A DNA stretch of 64,000 nt, taken from positions 1-64,000 of the forward strand of contig JAEUVS010000045.1 of NCBI GenBank assembly GCA_016786745.1, given 5' to 3'. Both the position numbers and the translations under genes were made by a program. How positions within the stretch are numbered: position 1 is the first letter of the stretch; every line of letters begins with the position of its first letter. Below the pieces are notes generated by a model that was not told where the DNA came from, searched no databases, and saw nothing but the letters and a program-made list of their open reading frames with translations. The stretch is from Chitinophagaceae bacterium. GTDB lineage: Bacteria; Bacteroidota; Bacteroidia; Chitinophagales; Chitinophagaceae. Shown in pieces: positions 9,795-16,637 of the stretch.

Positions 9795-10880
9795 CTAGCT
9801 GTTCATTATTCTGTTTTGATGATTGATGCTTTCCATGTGAACGGCATCAAAATACTTTGTGATGAATTCGCGGGTAAGGCCGAGTTTATCACCTTTCTGA
9901 TAAGCTCTTTCCAGTATTTCGTTCCAGCGGTTGGTTTGAAGGATAGTAATGCTGTTGTTCTTTTTGAACTCCCCGATTTTATCGGCAATCTTCATACGTT
10001 GTCCGAGTAATTGCAGCAACTCATCATCGAGGTGGTTGATCTGCTGACGAAGCTTTTCAAGTGCCTGGTGATAGGCTTCAGAATTGATATCTTCTTTCCT
10101 CCACACAATTTCATTGAGCATTTCAGCGAGTCGCTCGGGGGTAACCTGTTGCTTCGCATCGCTCCATGCATTATCAGGGTCGATGTGACTTTCTATCATG
10201 AGTCCGTCGAAGTCGAGGTCTATTGCTTTCTGGGCAACATCCATAAGGATGTCTCTTCTTCCGCAAATGTGCGATGGATCGTTTATTATCATCATGCCGG
10301 GGTTGCGGCGTTTCATTTCGATAGCGAGGTGCCACATAGGTGCGTTACGGTACTCAGTGTTTCCGTACGAAGAAAATCCGCGATGGATCAGGCCGATGTT
10401 TTTAATCCCGGCTTTCGACACTCTTTCAACGGCGCCGATCCACAGTTCGAGATCGGGGTTGATCGGATTTTTAATAAGCACCGGAACATTTGCACCGCGA
10501 AGTGCGTCGGCTACTTCCTGCACACTGAATGGGTTTACTGTTGTTCTTGCGCCAACCCAAAGAATGTCGATGTCGAAATGCAGCGCGTCTTCTACCTGTT
10601 TGCCTGTTGCTACTTCCACTGCAAGGGGAAGTCCTGTAAGTTTCTTCGCTTGCTGCAGCCATGGAAGACCTTTGGTACCGATGCCCTCAAAACTTCCGGG
10701 GCGGGTGCGGGGTTTCCAGATACCTGCGCGTAAAGCATGCACCTTACCGGTTTTAGCGAGTCGCGTAGCGGTTTGCAATACCTGCTCTTCTGTTTCTGCG
10801 CTGCAGGGACCTGAAATTATCAGCGGGCGCTTTTCCCACACTTCTGAGATTGGCGGGGCAGTTTTGAGTGTTTGTTCCAT
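9795..10880 (-). CDS. Bifunctional DAHP synthase / chorismate mutase
   Basis: 361 residues from the ATG at 10880 (MEQTLKTAPPISE). A longer in-frame extension to 10976 is possible but runs into a dispersed repeat and is rejected. Residues ~20-260 are a KDO8P-synthase-like (type I beta) DAHP synthase: IISGPCSAETEEQ, LRAGIWKPRTRPGSFEG, WVGARTTVNPF, and DPSHICGRRD with metal ligands. Residues ~270-361 are an AroQ chorismate mutase domain (LEKLRQQINHLDDELLQLLG, RMKIADKIGEFKK). The fusion joins the entry step and the branch to prephenate, fitting neighbours pheA and tyrA. Confidence 0.93.
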   Translation of the reverse strand: MEQTLKTAPPISEVWEKRPLIISGPCSAETEEQVLQTATRLAKTGKVHALRAGIWKPRTRPGSFEGIGTKGLPWLQQAKKLTGLPLAVEVATGKQVEDALHFDIDILWVGARTTVNPFSVQEVADALRGANVPVLIKNPINPDLELWIGAVERVSKAGIKNIGLIHRGFSSYGNTEYRNAPMWHLAIEMKRRNPGMMIINDPSHICGRRDILMDVAQKAIDLDFDGLMIESHIDPDNAWSDAKQQVTPERLAEMLNEIVWRKEDINSEAYHQALEKLRQQINHLDDELLQLLGQRMKIADKIGEFKKNNSITILQTNRWNEILERAYQKGDKLGLTREFITKYFDAVHMESINHQNRIMNS

Positions 10881-10927
10881 GGTGTTATTAAAAAGTTTTT
10901 GTTTTACTGGTATATGGTTACGTTCTC

Positions 10928-10957
10928 TGCCGTTCCCTCGCTTCGCTCGGGATGACA
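10928..10957 (-). repeat. Dispersed palindromic repeat, copy 2
   Basis: CCCTCGCTTCGCTCGGGATGAC, the minus orientation of the GTCATCCCGAGCGAAGCGAG family. It lies in the gap between the DEAD-box helicase gene and the DAHP synthase gene and is followed 14 bases later by a copy in the opposite orientation. Confidence 0.85.
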
Positions 10958-10971
10958 ACTCCAACTCCAAT

Positions 10972-11045
10972 GTCATCCCGAACCGCGCCCCTTCGGGCTT
11001 AGACCTCAGGGTAAACTCCGGCGCGTGTGAGGGATCAGCGGAGTC
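10972..11045 (+). repeat. Dispersed palindromic repeat, copy 3 (expanded loop)
   Basis: Starts GTCATCCCGAACCGCGCC and ends GTGAGGGATCAGCGGAGTC. The two conserved ends are separated by ~40 bases containing CCCCTTCGGGCTTAGACCTC, so this copy has a longer, different loop. It is inverted relative to copy 2, so the two together can form a large cruciform/hairpin in the helicase-aroG junction. Confidence 0.75.
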
Positions 11046-11051
11046 ATCATG

Positions 11052-12707
11052 TTACCTGTTTGCTTCATTCATTCTTATTCTCCTCCCCTTATAATTCTTC
11101 CCGTCTATCGCCCGGATCATTTTTTGTGCGGCGCCTTTCTCCACTTCTATCCAGCTATTCATCTCCTTCATATCAATTTTACCCAGCACCTCTTTCCTCA
11201 GGTCACTCATATCGAGAATAAACTGTAAAAAGCTCGCCTTATAAAATCCGTCTTTAGTTCCCAGGTTCACAAACAGCTTCGTAGAATTTCCATTTGTACG
11301 ATATTCTCTTCTCCCCTCTCCCCTCTCTCTTTTCCCATTTCCTCCAAATTCCGTCCGTTCCCAGGGTTGGCGCGCTCTTTCTCTCACGTTCAGATCTTCC
11401 GCGTTCTCATAATATTTCAGAAACCGGTCGAACTCCATCGCGGCCACTCTCTTCAGCACTTCCTCCTTGCTCATGTCAGCGAACTTTTCTTCGAGGAAGG
11501 GCACATAGGTTTCATAGTCGCCATGACTGATATCAGCCTCGATTATCTTATCCATGAATTTGAAGAACTGCTTACGGCACACGTCTTTCCCACTCGGAAT
11601 TTCGAGTTTATGAAAAGGGGCCTGCACCATCCTTTCTATCTGCTTCAGCTTTCCGATTTCGCGGCTGTGAATAATAGACATACATATGCCCGTTAAACCC
11701 GCCCGTCCCGTTCTTCCGCTTCTATGAGTGTACACTTCAACATCATCCGGCAATTCATAATTAATTACGTGGGTGATGCCCTGCACATCGATACCGCGCG
11801 CCGCAACGTCGGTCGCGATCAAAAGTTGAAGGGTTTTATCCCTGAAATCGCCCATTACCTTGTCACGCTGCTGCTGTGTCAGGTCGCCATGAAGTGCATC
11901 AATATCATATCCCTCGCGGGTCAGCTTTTCAGCGATGCTTTGCGCGTCTGCCTTTGTACGGGTAAAGATGATACCATATATACCCGGATTAAAATCAATC
12001 AACCTTTTCAACGCACCATACCTGTGCTGCGCCTGCGTGATATAGTATTGATGGTCTATGTTCTTGTTACCGGTGTTCACCTTGCCCACCGTAATCTCAA
12101 CAGGCGAGTTCATGTACTTCCTGCTCACTCTCCTGATTTCAGGCGGCATCGTGGCGCTGAACAGCCAGGTTGATTCGCGTTGAGGCGTATTCTGCAATAT
12201 GAACTCGATGTCGTCCTGGAAACCCATGTTCAGCATTTCATCCGCTTCATCCAACACTACATATTGTATCTGCCCGAGGTCAATCGCTTTTCGTTCTATC
12301 AGGTCTATTAACCGGCCCGGTGTGGCCACCACTATCTGCACGCCTTTTTTCAGTTCGCGTATTTGCGAACCGATCGGTGTGCCCCCGTAAACAGCGAGCA
12401 CATTCATTTTTGAAAGGAACTTCTTGAAACCTTCCATTTCATTTACTATCTGTATGCAGAGCTCCCGGGTGGGGCAAACAATTAGCGCCTGCGGGTATCT
12501 TTTATCAGGATCAACAAGGTGCAGTAAAGGCAATCCAAAAGCTGCTGTTTTGCCCGTACCTGTCTGAGCCAATCCAACCAGATCTTTTGTGCCGCTGATC
12601 AGGACCGGAATAGCCTGTTCCTGGATGGGTGTAGGTTGCGTAAATCCCAGAGCGTCAGTGGCCTGCACCAACTTCGCGTCTAAACCTAACCCTTCAAAAG
12701 TCGCCAT
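11052..12707 (-). CDS. DEAD-box RNA helicase with DbpA-type RNA-binding domain
   Basis: ATP-dependent RNA helicase of 551 residues. Q motif FTQPTPIQEQAIP, Walker A AQTGTGKTAAFG, DEAD box VLDEADEMLNMGF, SAT, then helicase C with ATDVAARGIDVQGITHVINY and HRSGRTGRAG. After a basic Arg/Gly-rich linker (~440-475) comes a DbpA-type RNA-binding domain (TKLFVNLGTKDGFYKASFLQ). This is the DeaD/CsdA-like architecture linked to ribosome assembly and cold adaptation. It sits inside the aromatic operon, 27 bases after tyrA, but has its own -7 motif TACCTTTG at 12732-12725. The linker is encoded by a low-complexity C/T tract shared with 34759-34778. Confidence 0.95.
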   Translation of the reverse strand: MATFEGLGLDAKLVQATDALGFTQPTPIQEQAIPVLISGTKDLVGLAQTGTGKTAAFGLPLLHLVDPDKRYPQALIVCPTRELCIQIVNEMEGFKKFLSKMNVLAVYGGTPIGSQIRELKKGVQIVVATPGRLIDLIERKAIDLGQIQYVVLDEADEMLNMGFQDDIEFILQNTPQRESTWLFSATMPPEIRRVSRKYMNSPVEITVGKVNTGNKNIDHQYYITQAQHRYGALKRLIDFNPGIYGIIFTRTKADAQSIAEKLTREGYDIDALHGDLTQQQRDKVMGDFRDKTLQLLIATDVAARGIDVQGITHVINYELPDDVEVYTHRSGRTGRAGLTGICMSIIHSREIGKLKQIERMVQAPFHKLEIPSGKDVCRKQFFKFMDKIIEADISHGDYETYVPFLEEKFADMSKEEVLKRVAAMEFDRFLKYYENAEDLNVRERARQPWERTEFGGNGKRERGEGRREYRTNGNSTKLFVNLGTKDGFYKASFLQFILDMSDLRKEVLGKIDMKEMNSWIEVEKGAAQKMIRAIDGKNYKGRRIRMNEANR

Positions 12708-12724
12708 AAAATCAAAAATTTTTG

Positions 12725-12732
12725 CAAAGGTA
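12725..12732 (-). promoter_or_regulatory. Bacteroidota -7 promoter motif (TACCTTTG) before the DEAD-box gene
   Basis: On the minus strand TACCTTTG matches the TAnnTTTG consensus of the Bacteroidota housekeeping sigma factor exactly. It lies 17 bases before the helicase ATG and a few bases beyond the tyrA stop. I see no convincing -33 TTG. It implies the helicase and downstream aro genes can be transcribed independently of the attenuated pheA promoter. Confidence 0.5.
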
Positions 12733-12734
12733 CC

Positions 12735-13574
12735 TCATTTCAATATCTTCCTTATTTTATTCGCCTGCTCCATGAGATGCTTCAATTCCTTCTCGTCTCC
12801 TTTTTTTATATAGGTCTCAAATTTTTTCAGCTGCGAAATATGCTCCTTTAATACATCCAGGATGTTTTCCCTGTTCTGCATAAATATCTGGAGCCACATG
12901 GTCGGATTACTTTTTGCCAATCGCACAGTACTCTCAAAACCGGCGCTCGCCAGGTCGAAAATCGCGTTTTTCTCTTTTTCCTTTTCCAGCACCGTGTTTG
13001 CCAACGCAAAAGACGTTATATGCGAAATATGACTTATATAAGCGGTATGAAGATCGTGGTCGGTAGCATCCATATAAACGATTTTCATTTCAAACGCCCT
13101 GTAAATATTTTCTACCATTTCTATGGCATCGCTATCCGATTTATCCCTGTCGGAAATCACGGTTACCTTACCCTTAAACGCACCTTTCTGGGCCGCTTTC
13201 GGACCGCTGTATTCCGTACCCCACATCGGATGCGATCCCACAAACCGCGACCTCTTCGGATGATCCGCAATCGCTTCTAAAATTTGCCTTTTCGTGGAAC
13301 CCACATCCATTACCACCTGCGTTGTTACACGGTCAAGAATGCGCGGTATCACTTTCGTCGCCGCATCAACAGGTATCGCCACCACTATCAGGTCCGATTT
13401 TTTAATCGCGTACGACAACGTGCCCGATTCATCTATTAGGCCCAATTGTTTCGCCTCGTTCAAATGATTTTTGCTCGCATCAACCCCGATCACTTTTTTC
13501 GCAATGCCATGTTCCTTCAACGCAATAGCCATTGATCCACCAATTAATCCAACGCCAACGACCGTTACAATCAT
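12735..13574 (-). CDS. tyrA: Prephenate dehydrogenase
   Basis: NAD(P)-dependent oxidative decarboxylation of prephenate to 4-hydroxyphenylpyruvate, the Tyr branch. 279 residues: Rossmann motif VTVVGVGLIGGSMAIALKEHG at the N-terminus, then VMDVGSTKRQIL, GSHPMWGTEYSGPKAA (catalytic His region) and HDLHTAYISHISHITSFALA. No ACT or chorismate-mutase domain is attached; the mutase is on the DAHP synthase. Its ATG overlaps the aminotransferase stop by 4 bases (ATGA). Confidence 0.95.
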   Translation of the reverse strand: MIVTVVGVGLIGGSMAIALKEHGIAKKVIGVDASKNHLNEAKQLGLIDESGTLSYAIKKSDLIVVAIPVDAATKVIPRILDRVTTQVVMDVGSTKRQILEAIADHPKRSRFVGSHPMWGTEYSGPKAAQKGAFKGKVTVISDRDKSDSDAIEMVENIYRAFEMKIVYMDATDHDLHTAYISHISHITSFALANTVLEKEKEKNAIFDLASAGFESTVRLAKSNPTMWLQIFMQNRENILDVLKEHISQLKKFETYIKKGDEKELKHLMEQANKIRKILK

Positions 13575-14734
13575 GCTTCTATTTTTTGTATGCGGCGGAT
13601 GGCCTGTTTAAGTTTTTCCTCGGTGCTGCACAAACTGACCCTTATATGTCTTTCACCAGCGGAACCGAAAATTCCACCGGGAGTAATAAACACATTTGAT
13701 CCGTAAAGTATTTCATCGCTGAGCTCGTAGGAATTTTTATAGGAAGATGGAATGGCCGCCCAAACAAACATACCTGCCTGGTTGTCGGCTGCTTTACAAC
13801 CGATGGAGCCCAAAAGTTCGAGCGCGAGCAATTTTCTGCGCCCGTAATGTTTGTTTAATTCATCGTGCCATTCTTTTCCAAGCTGCAGCGCTTTTGCGGC
13901 GGCCAGTTGCACAGGAAGAAACATACCACTGTCCATGTTCGATTTAAACCGCAGCACTTCATCAATTCTTTCTTTCGCCCCGCATAACACACCCACTCTC
14001 CATCCTGCCATATTGTGCGATTTGCTTAACGAGTTTAATTCAACGGCTGCATCCTTTGCATTTTCAACCGAAAGAATACTCATCTGGTTTTCGTTCAAAA
14101 TAAAGCTGTACGGATTGTCGTGAACGATGAGAATATTATTTTTTCGCCCGAACGCAATGATATTCTCAAATAATTTTTTATCCGGCAACTGACCCGTGGG
14201 CATTTGCGGATAGTTTACAAACATCAATTTGACATTATTGTATTTTTTGAGTTCGTTTTCTATCGCATTAAAATCGGGTTGCCAGTTTGTTTCCTCTTTC
14301 AATTCATAATTGATACAGTTGCCTCCTGAAAGTTTTACCGCGCTGCTGTAAGTAGGATAACCGGGATCAGGAACAAGCGCATTGTCCCCGGCGTTCAGAT
14401 ACGTCATGCACACATGCATGATGCCTTCCTTCGACCCTATCAATGGAAGGATTTCTGTTTCAGCGTCGAGTGAAACGTTGTACCATTTTTTATACCACGA
14501 TGAAAAGGCATTTCTCAATTCGGGTACGCCTTTATAGCCCTGGTACGCATGCACATTCGGCTTTGCGGATTCATCCTGCAATACTTTTATCACATCAGGA
14601 TGCGGAGGCATATCGGGGCTCCCGATGCCGAGATTGATGATGTTTTTTCCGTCGGCGTTCAGCCTTGCTATTTCTCTTAATTTTTGAGAGAAGTAGTATT
14701 CGCCGATTCCGTCGAGTCGTTTTGATGTGATCAT
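13571..14734 (-). CDS. PLP-dependent class I/II aminotransferase (probable aromatic aminotransferase)
   Basis: 387 residues of fold type I: NLGIGSPDMPPHPDV near the N-terminus, PLIGSKEGIMHVCMTYLNAGD, DPGYPTYSSAV, VNYPQMPTGQLPD, HDNPYSFI, SLSKSHNMAGWRVGVLCG (PLP Lys in SLSKS) and a C-terminal RVSLCSTEEKLKQA. By sequence it resembles LL-diaminopimelate/aspartate aminotransferases. Its place between pheA and tyrA, with a 4-base overlap with tyrA, suggests it transaminates phenylpyruvate and 4-hydroxyphenylpyruvate. That substrate assignment is inference from context. Confidence 0.85.
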   Translation of the reverse strand: MITSKRLDGIGEYYFSQKLREIARLNADGKNIINLGIGSPDMPPHPDVIKVLQDESAKPNVHAYQGYKGVPELRNAFSSWYKKWYNVSLDAETEILPLIGSKEGIMHVCMTYLNAGDNALVPDPGYPTYSSAVKLSGGNCINYELKEETNWQPDFNAIENELKKYNNVKLMFVNYPQMPTGQLPDKKLFENIIAFGRKNNILIVHDNPYSFILNENQMSILSVENAKDAAVELNSLSKSHNMAGWRVGVLCGAKERIDEVLRFKSNMDSGMFLPVQLAAAKALQLGKEWHDELNKHYGRRKLLALELLGSIGCKAADNQAGMFVWAAIPSSYKNSYELSDEILYGSNVFITPGGIFGSAGERHIRVSLCSTEEKLKQAIRRIQKIEA

Positions 14735-14754
14735 AATTTTTTTACTTTGATTTT

Positions 14755-14788
14755 CCGCCGATCCCTCGCCCTTCGGGCTCGGGATGAC
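14755..14788 (-). repeat. Dispersed palindromic repeat, copy 4
   Basis: CCGCCGATCCCTCGCCCTTCGGGCTCGGGATGAC, minus orientation, with a CCCTTCGGG loop variant. It pairs with the opposite copy at 14803-14835 in the pheA-aminotransferase gap. Confidence 0.85.
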
Positions 14789-14802
14789 ATTCGGGTTTCT
14801 GT

Positions 14803-14835
14803 TGTCATCCCGAGCGTAGCGAGGGATCGACGGAA
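14803..14835 (+). repeat. Dispersed palindromic repeat, copy 5
   Basis: GTCATCCCGAGCGTAGCGAG then GGATCGACGG, plus orientation. Together with copy 4 it forms an ~80-base inverted repeat between pheA and the aminotransferase gene, which transcripts of this operon must cross. Confidence 0.85.
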
Positions 14836-14848
14836 AAAGTTATTCAGG

Positions 14849-15718
14849 TCAAAACGTTTCTCCTTTTTTATACACTCCATACACTTTAAGCCCTTCCGTT
14901 ACCGGCCTGATCTTCTCAATCACTTTTTCAAACTGCTGCACATTATCAAATTCCATATCCGCGTGAAACGAATACTGCCAGTCACTACCAGGTATCGGGA
15001 AGCTCTGCAACTTGCTCAGGTTAATACCTTCGTCGGCAATTTTCGTTAACACGCGCGCAAGGCTGCCTTTCGAATGATCCGTATGAAAATTAACCGACGC
15101 CTTGTTCGCGTCGTCCGCCACGTCACTCTCTTTAGCGGGCTCCAGCACCAAAAACCTCGTGTAATTATTTTTCATCGTATGAATATTCGGACCGATTATA
15201 TCGAGCCCGAACAATTCTGCCGCCAGCCTGCTTGCTATCGCCGCGATATGTTTGCTTTTGTGCTGGTGAACCAGCTTCGCACTTAGCGCCGTATCCTCTG
15301 TTTCCACCAGCTTCCAGTTGAATTTATCAAGATACTCAAGACACTGCTGGATGGCCATGTGATGCGAATGCACCTCTCGTATATCCTCCAACGTTACTCC
15401 CGGGTTTACCAGCAAATGCTGCCGGATATGTAAATACACTTCGCCTACGATTGTGAGGTTGCTCTTCTGCAACAGGTTGTAATTGGGAAGAATGCTTCCC
15501 GCGATCGAATTTTCAATCGCCATTACGCCACCGTTACTTTCTTTCGGGTTCGCGGCTATTTTCACCACCTCCCTGAAAGTGGCGCATGGAATCACTTCAA
15601 CCTGCTTTCCGAAAAAATGCAGCGCTGCTGCCTGGTGAAAGCTGCCTTCATATCCCTGGATGGAAACTTTTACCGGCTGCTCCGTTTTTTTCTGTTGCGG
15701 GTTTGGTTCCTTTTTCAT
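14849..15718 (-). CDS. pheA: Prephenate dehydratase
   Basis: Prephenate to phenylpyruvate, the committed Phe step. 289 residues: a charged Gln/Lys-rich N-terminal extension (~20 aa), then the PDT domain (VSIQGYEGSFHQAAALHFFG, GGVMAIENSIAGSILPNYNL, EVHSHHMAIQQCLEYL) and NNYTRFLVLEPA. A C-terminal ACT domain (~200-289) holds GSLARVLTKIADEGINLSKLQSFPIPG, the ESRP-like region for Phe feedback, here LQSFPIPG. No chorismate mutase domain is fused. It is the first structural gene after the Phe/Tyr leader peptide and attenuator. Confidence 0.96.
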   Translation of the reverse strand: MKKEPNPQQKKTEQPVKVSIQGYEGSFHQAAALHFFGKQVEVIPCATFREVVKIAANPKESNGGVMAIENSIAGSILPNYNLLQKSNLTIVGEVYLHIRQHLLVNPGVTLEDIREVHSHHMAIQQCLEYLDKFNWKLVETEDTALSAKLVHQHKSKHIAAIASRLAAELFGLDIIGPNIHTMKNNYTRFLVLEPAKESDVADDANKASVNFHTDHSKGSLARVLTKIADEGINLSKLQSFPIPGSDWQYSFHADMEFDNVQQFEKVIEKIRPVTEGLKVYGVYKKGETF

Positions 15719-15739
15719 TTACAGTTTTGGTTATAAACA

Positions 15740-15767
15740 AGAATCCCGGCTTCTCGGCCGGGACTCT
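15740..15767 (-). terminator. Attenuator terminator hairpin upstream of pheA
   Basis: On the minus strand AGAGTCCCGGC-CGAGAA-GCCGGGATTCT forms an 11-bp stem (one G-U) with a 6-base loop, followed by TGTTTATAA (a weak, interrupted U-tract). The 5' arm (TCCCGGC, 15763-15757) can instead pair with GCCGGGA inside the leader ORF (15812-15806), so terminator and antiterminator are mutually exclusive. It lies between the leader ORF stop (15793) and the pheA start (15718). Confidence 0.75.
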
Positions 15768-15792
15768 CTATTGTTATTATTCTATTTCAGTT

Positions 15793-15867
15793 TTAACAAA
15801 AGCTATCCCGGCTCCCTTTAAAGTAGAAGTAAAAATAAAAGAATGGGAATGCTTTTGCGATGTTCAT
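15793..15867 (-). CDS. Phe/Tyr-rich leader peptide of the pheA-tyrA operon
   Basis: A 24-codon ORF from ATG (15867) to TAA (15793). Residues 7-16 are FPFFYFYFYF, that is six Phe and three Tyr in ten codons. An in-frame TGA lies 6 bases before the ATG, so this is the first start. The 3' part of the ORF (codons GGG AGC CGG GAT) supplies the antiterminator arm GCCGGGA. The design equals the classical pheL-type attenuator: ribosomes stalling on Phe or Tyr codons would favour the antiterminator and allow pheA-AT-tyrA transcription. No Shine-Dalgarno is visible, as is usual in this phylum. Function is inferred from composition, position and hairpins. Confidence 0.85.
   Translation of the reverse strand: MNIAKAFPFFYFYFYFKGSRDSFC
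15806..15812 (-). promoter_or_regulatory. Antiterminator arm within the pheA leader
   Basis: GCCGGGA on the minus strand is identical to the 3' arm of the terminator hairpin and so competes for its 5' arm TCCCGGC at 15763-15757. It starts 7 bases after the last codon of the Phe/Tyr run, so a ribosome stalled early in the run leaves it free while a ribosome reaching the stop codon covers it. Confidence 0.7.
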
Positions 15868-15874
15868 TACGGAT

Positions 15875-15882
15875 CAAAAATA
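15875..15882 (-). promoter_or_regulatory. Candidate -7 motif (TATTTTTG) for the pheA leader
   Basis: TATTTTTG on the minus strand fits TAnnTTTG and ends 7 bases before the leader ATG, which would give an almost leaderless leader-peptide mRNA. The region is AT-rich, so a chance match is quite possible, and no clear -33 element is seen. Confidence 0.3.
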
Positions 15883-15912
15883 AATGAGAAATTCTAAAGT
15901 ATCAAAAAAATT

Positions 15913-15949
15913 CTCCGCAGATCCTTCGGCCTGCGGCCCCAGGATGACA
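15913..15949 (-). repeat. Dispersed palindromic repeat, copy 6 (degenerate)
   Basis: CTCCGCAGATCCTTCGGCCTGCGGCCCCAGGATGAC carries the conserved ends (CCGCAGATC..GGATGAC) around a different loop. It is followed by AGCTTCGCTGTCAT, another fragment typical of this family. It separates the pheA leader from the hypothetical gene ending at 15959. Confidence 0.7.
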
Positions 15950-15958
15950 GCTTCGCTG

Positions 15959-16522
15959 TCATTCGAGCCGGTGAACAATGGCTTCATTTATCTTTTTAAA
16001 GAGGTGAAACGGCTTGTATACCCGCCAGTTCTCAATAGTCATCAATTCAATATACCGGTTAAGCTTCGCCCTTGTAAAATCGTATTGGGTCTGTTCGGGC
16101 GTGTTCAGGAAAACGATCCAGCCATCCTCATCGGCCACATCATCATACCACTCAACGTAATAATCCTTATCACCACTGTGAAAATTGAGCACGTTTTCGC
16201 CGATCAGTATAAACTTATAAATGCCATGCGACATAAACTTGTCGGCTACCTCGCGTTTCAGGTTCATGACATCATTCTCGATCGCGTCGTTCCATTCTCC
16301 GATAAGCTCGATAACAATATACTTTTCGTCGTAGTCGGCGATCAGCACTTTGAGATACAGCGTTCGGGAATCGAACTCATCCCATTGCGGGTGTATGTAA
16401 TAGTTGTAAATGGTTTGTGAAAATTCAAATTCCGAATACACTCTTCCATAAAAGGGTGACCGTTCATCCTCCTCACTCACATACAAATGGCGCCAGTTAT
16501 AGAAAGGTTCGATATCATGCAT
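15959..16522 (-). CDS. Conserved-looking hypothetical cytoplasmic protein
   Basis: 187 residues, acidic and rich in Tyr, Trp and Phe (FYNWRHLYVSEEDERSPFYG, YYVEWYDDVADEDGWIVFL). No signal peptide or membrane segment and no recognised family; it reads like a Bacteroidota-specific cytoplasmic protein. Its stop codon (TGA, bases 15961-15959) lies inside the GTCAT end of repeat copy 6, so the repeat insertion may have defined the present C-terminus. Confidence 0.65.
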   Translation of the reverse strand: MHDIEPFYNWRHLYVSEEDERSPFYGRVYSEFEFSQTIYNYYIHPQWDEFDSRTLYLKVLIADYDEKYIVIELIGEWNDAIENDVMNLKREVADKFMSHGIYKFILIGENVLNFHSGDKDYYVEWYDDVADEDGWIVFLNTPEQTQYDFTRAKLNRYIELMTIENWRVYKPFHLFKKINEAIVHRLE

Positions 16523-16542
16523 GCACTACCATTTAAATAAAA

Positions 16543-16567
16543 AAGGCTGTAAGCAATTTACAGCCTT
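16543..16567 (-). terminator. Rho-independent terminator
   Basis: AAGGCTGTAA / TTACAGCCTT, a perfect 10-bp stem with a 5-base loop. On the minus strand it is followed by TTTTTTATTT (counting the paired T's). It lies downstream of the T9SS cargo gene (ends 16638) and upstream of the hypothetical gene starting at 16522. Confidence 0.85.
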
Positions 16568-16597
16568 CATAAAAGCGATTCCAAATATTTTTTTCTG

Positions 16598-16631
16598 CTC
16601 CGCCGATCCCTCGCTTCGCTCGGGATGACAG
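16598..16631 (-). repeat. Dispersed palindromic repeat, copy 7
   Basis: CTCCGCCGATCCCTCGCTTCGCTCGGGATGACAG, a full-length minus-orientation copy placed 6 bases after the stop of the T9SS cargo gene and before its terminator. Confidence 0.9.
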
Positions 16632-16637
16632 TGAAAT

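Noticed and set aside
10881-10976. 32-residue N-terminal extension of the DAHP synthase-mutase
   Set aside because: It is encoded by repeat sequence and is not needed; the ATG at 10880 gives the normal family start.
10928-11045. Short palindromic repeats as a CRISPR array
   Set aside because: Copies are scattered and in both orientations, with no regular spacers and no cas genes.
10198-11094. 298-codon plus-strand ORF opposite the DAHP synthase gene
   Set aside because: Antisense shadow of a conserved gene; composition is Ser/Pro/Arg-rich without motifs and it runs into repeat sequence.
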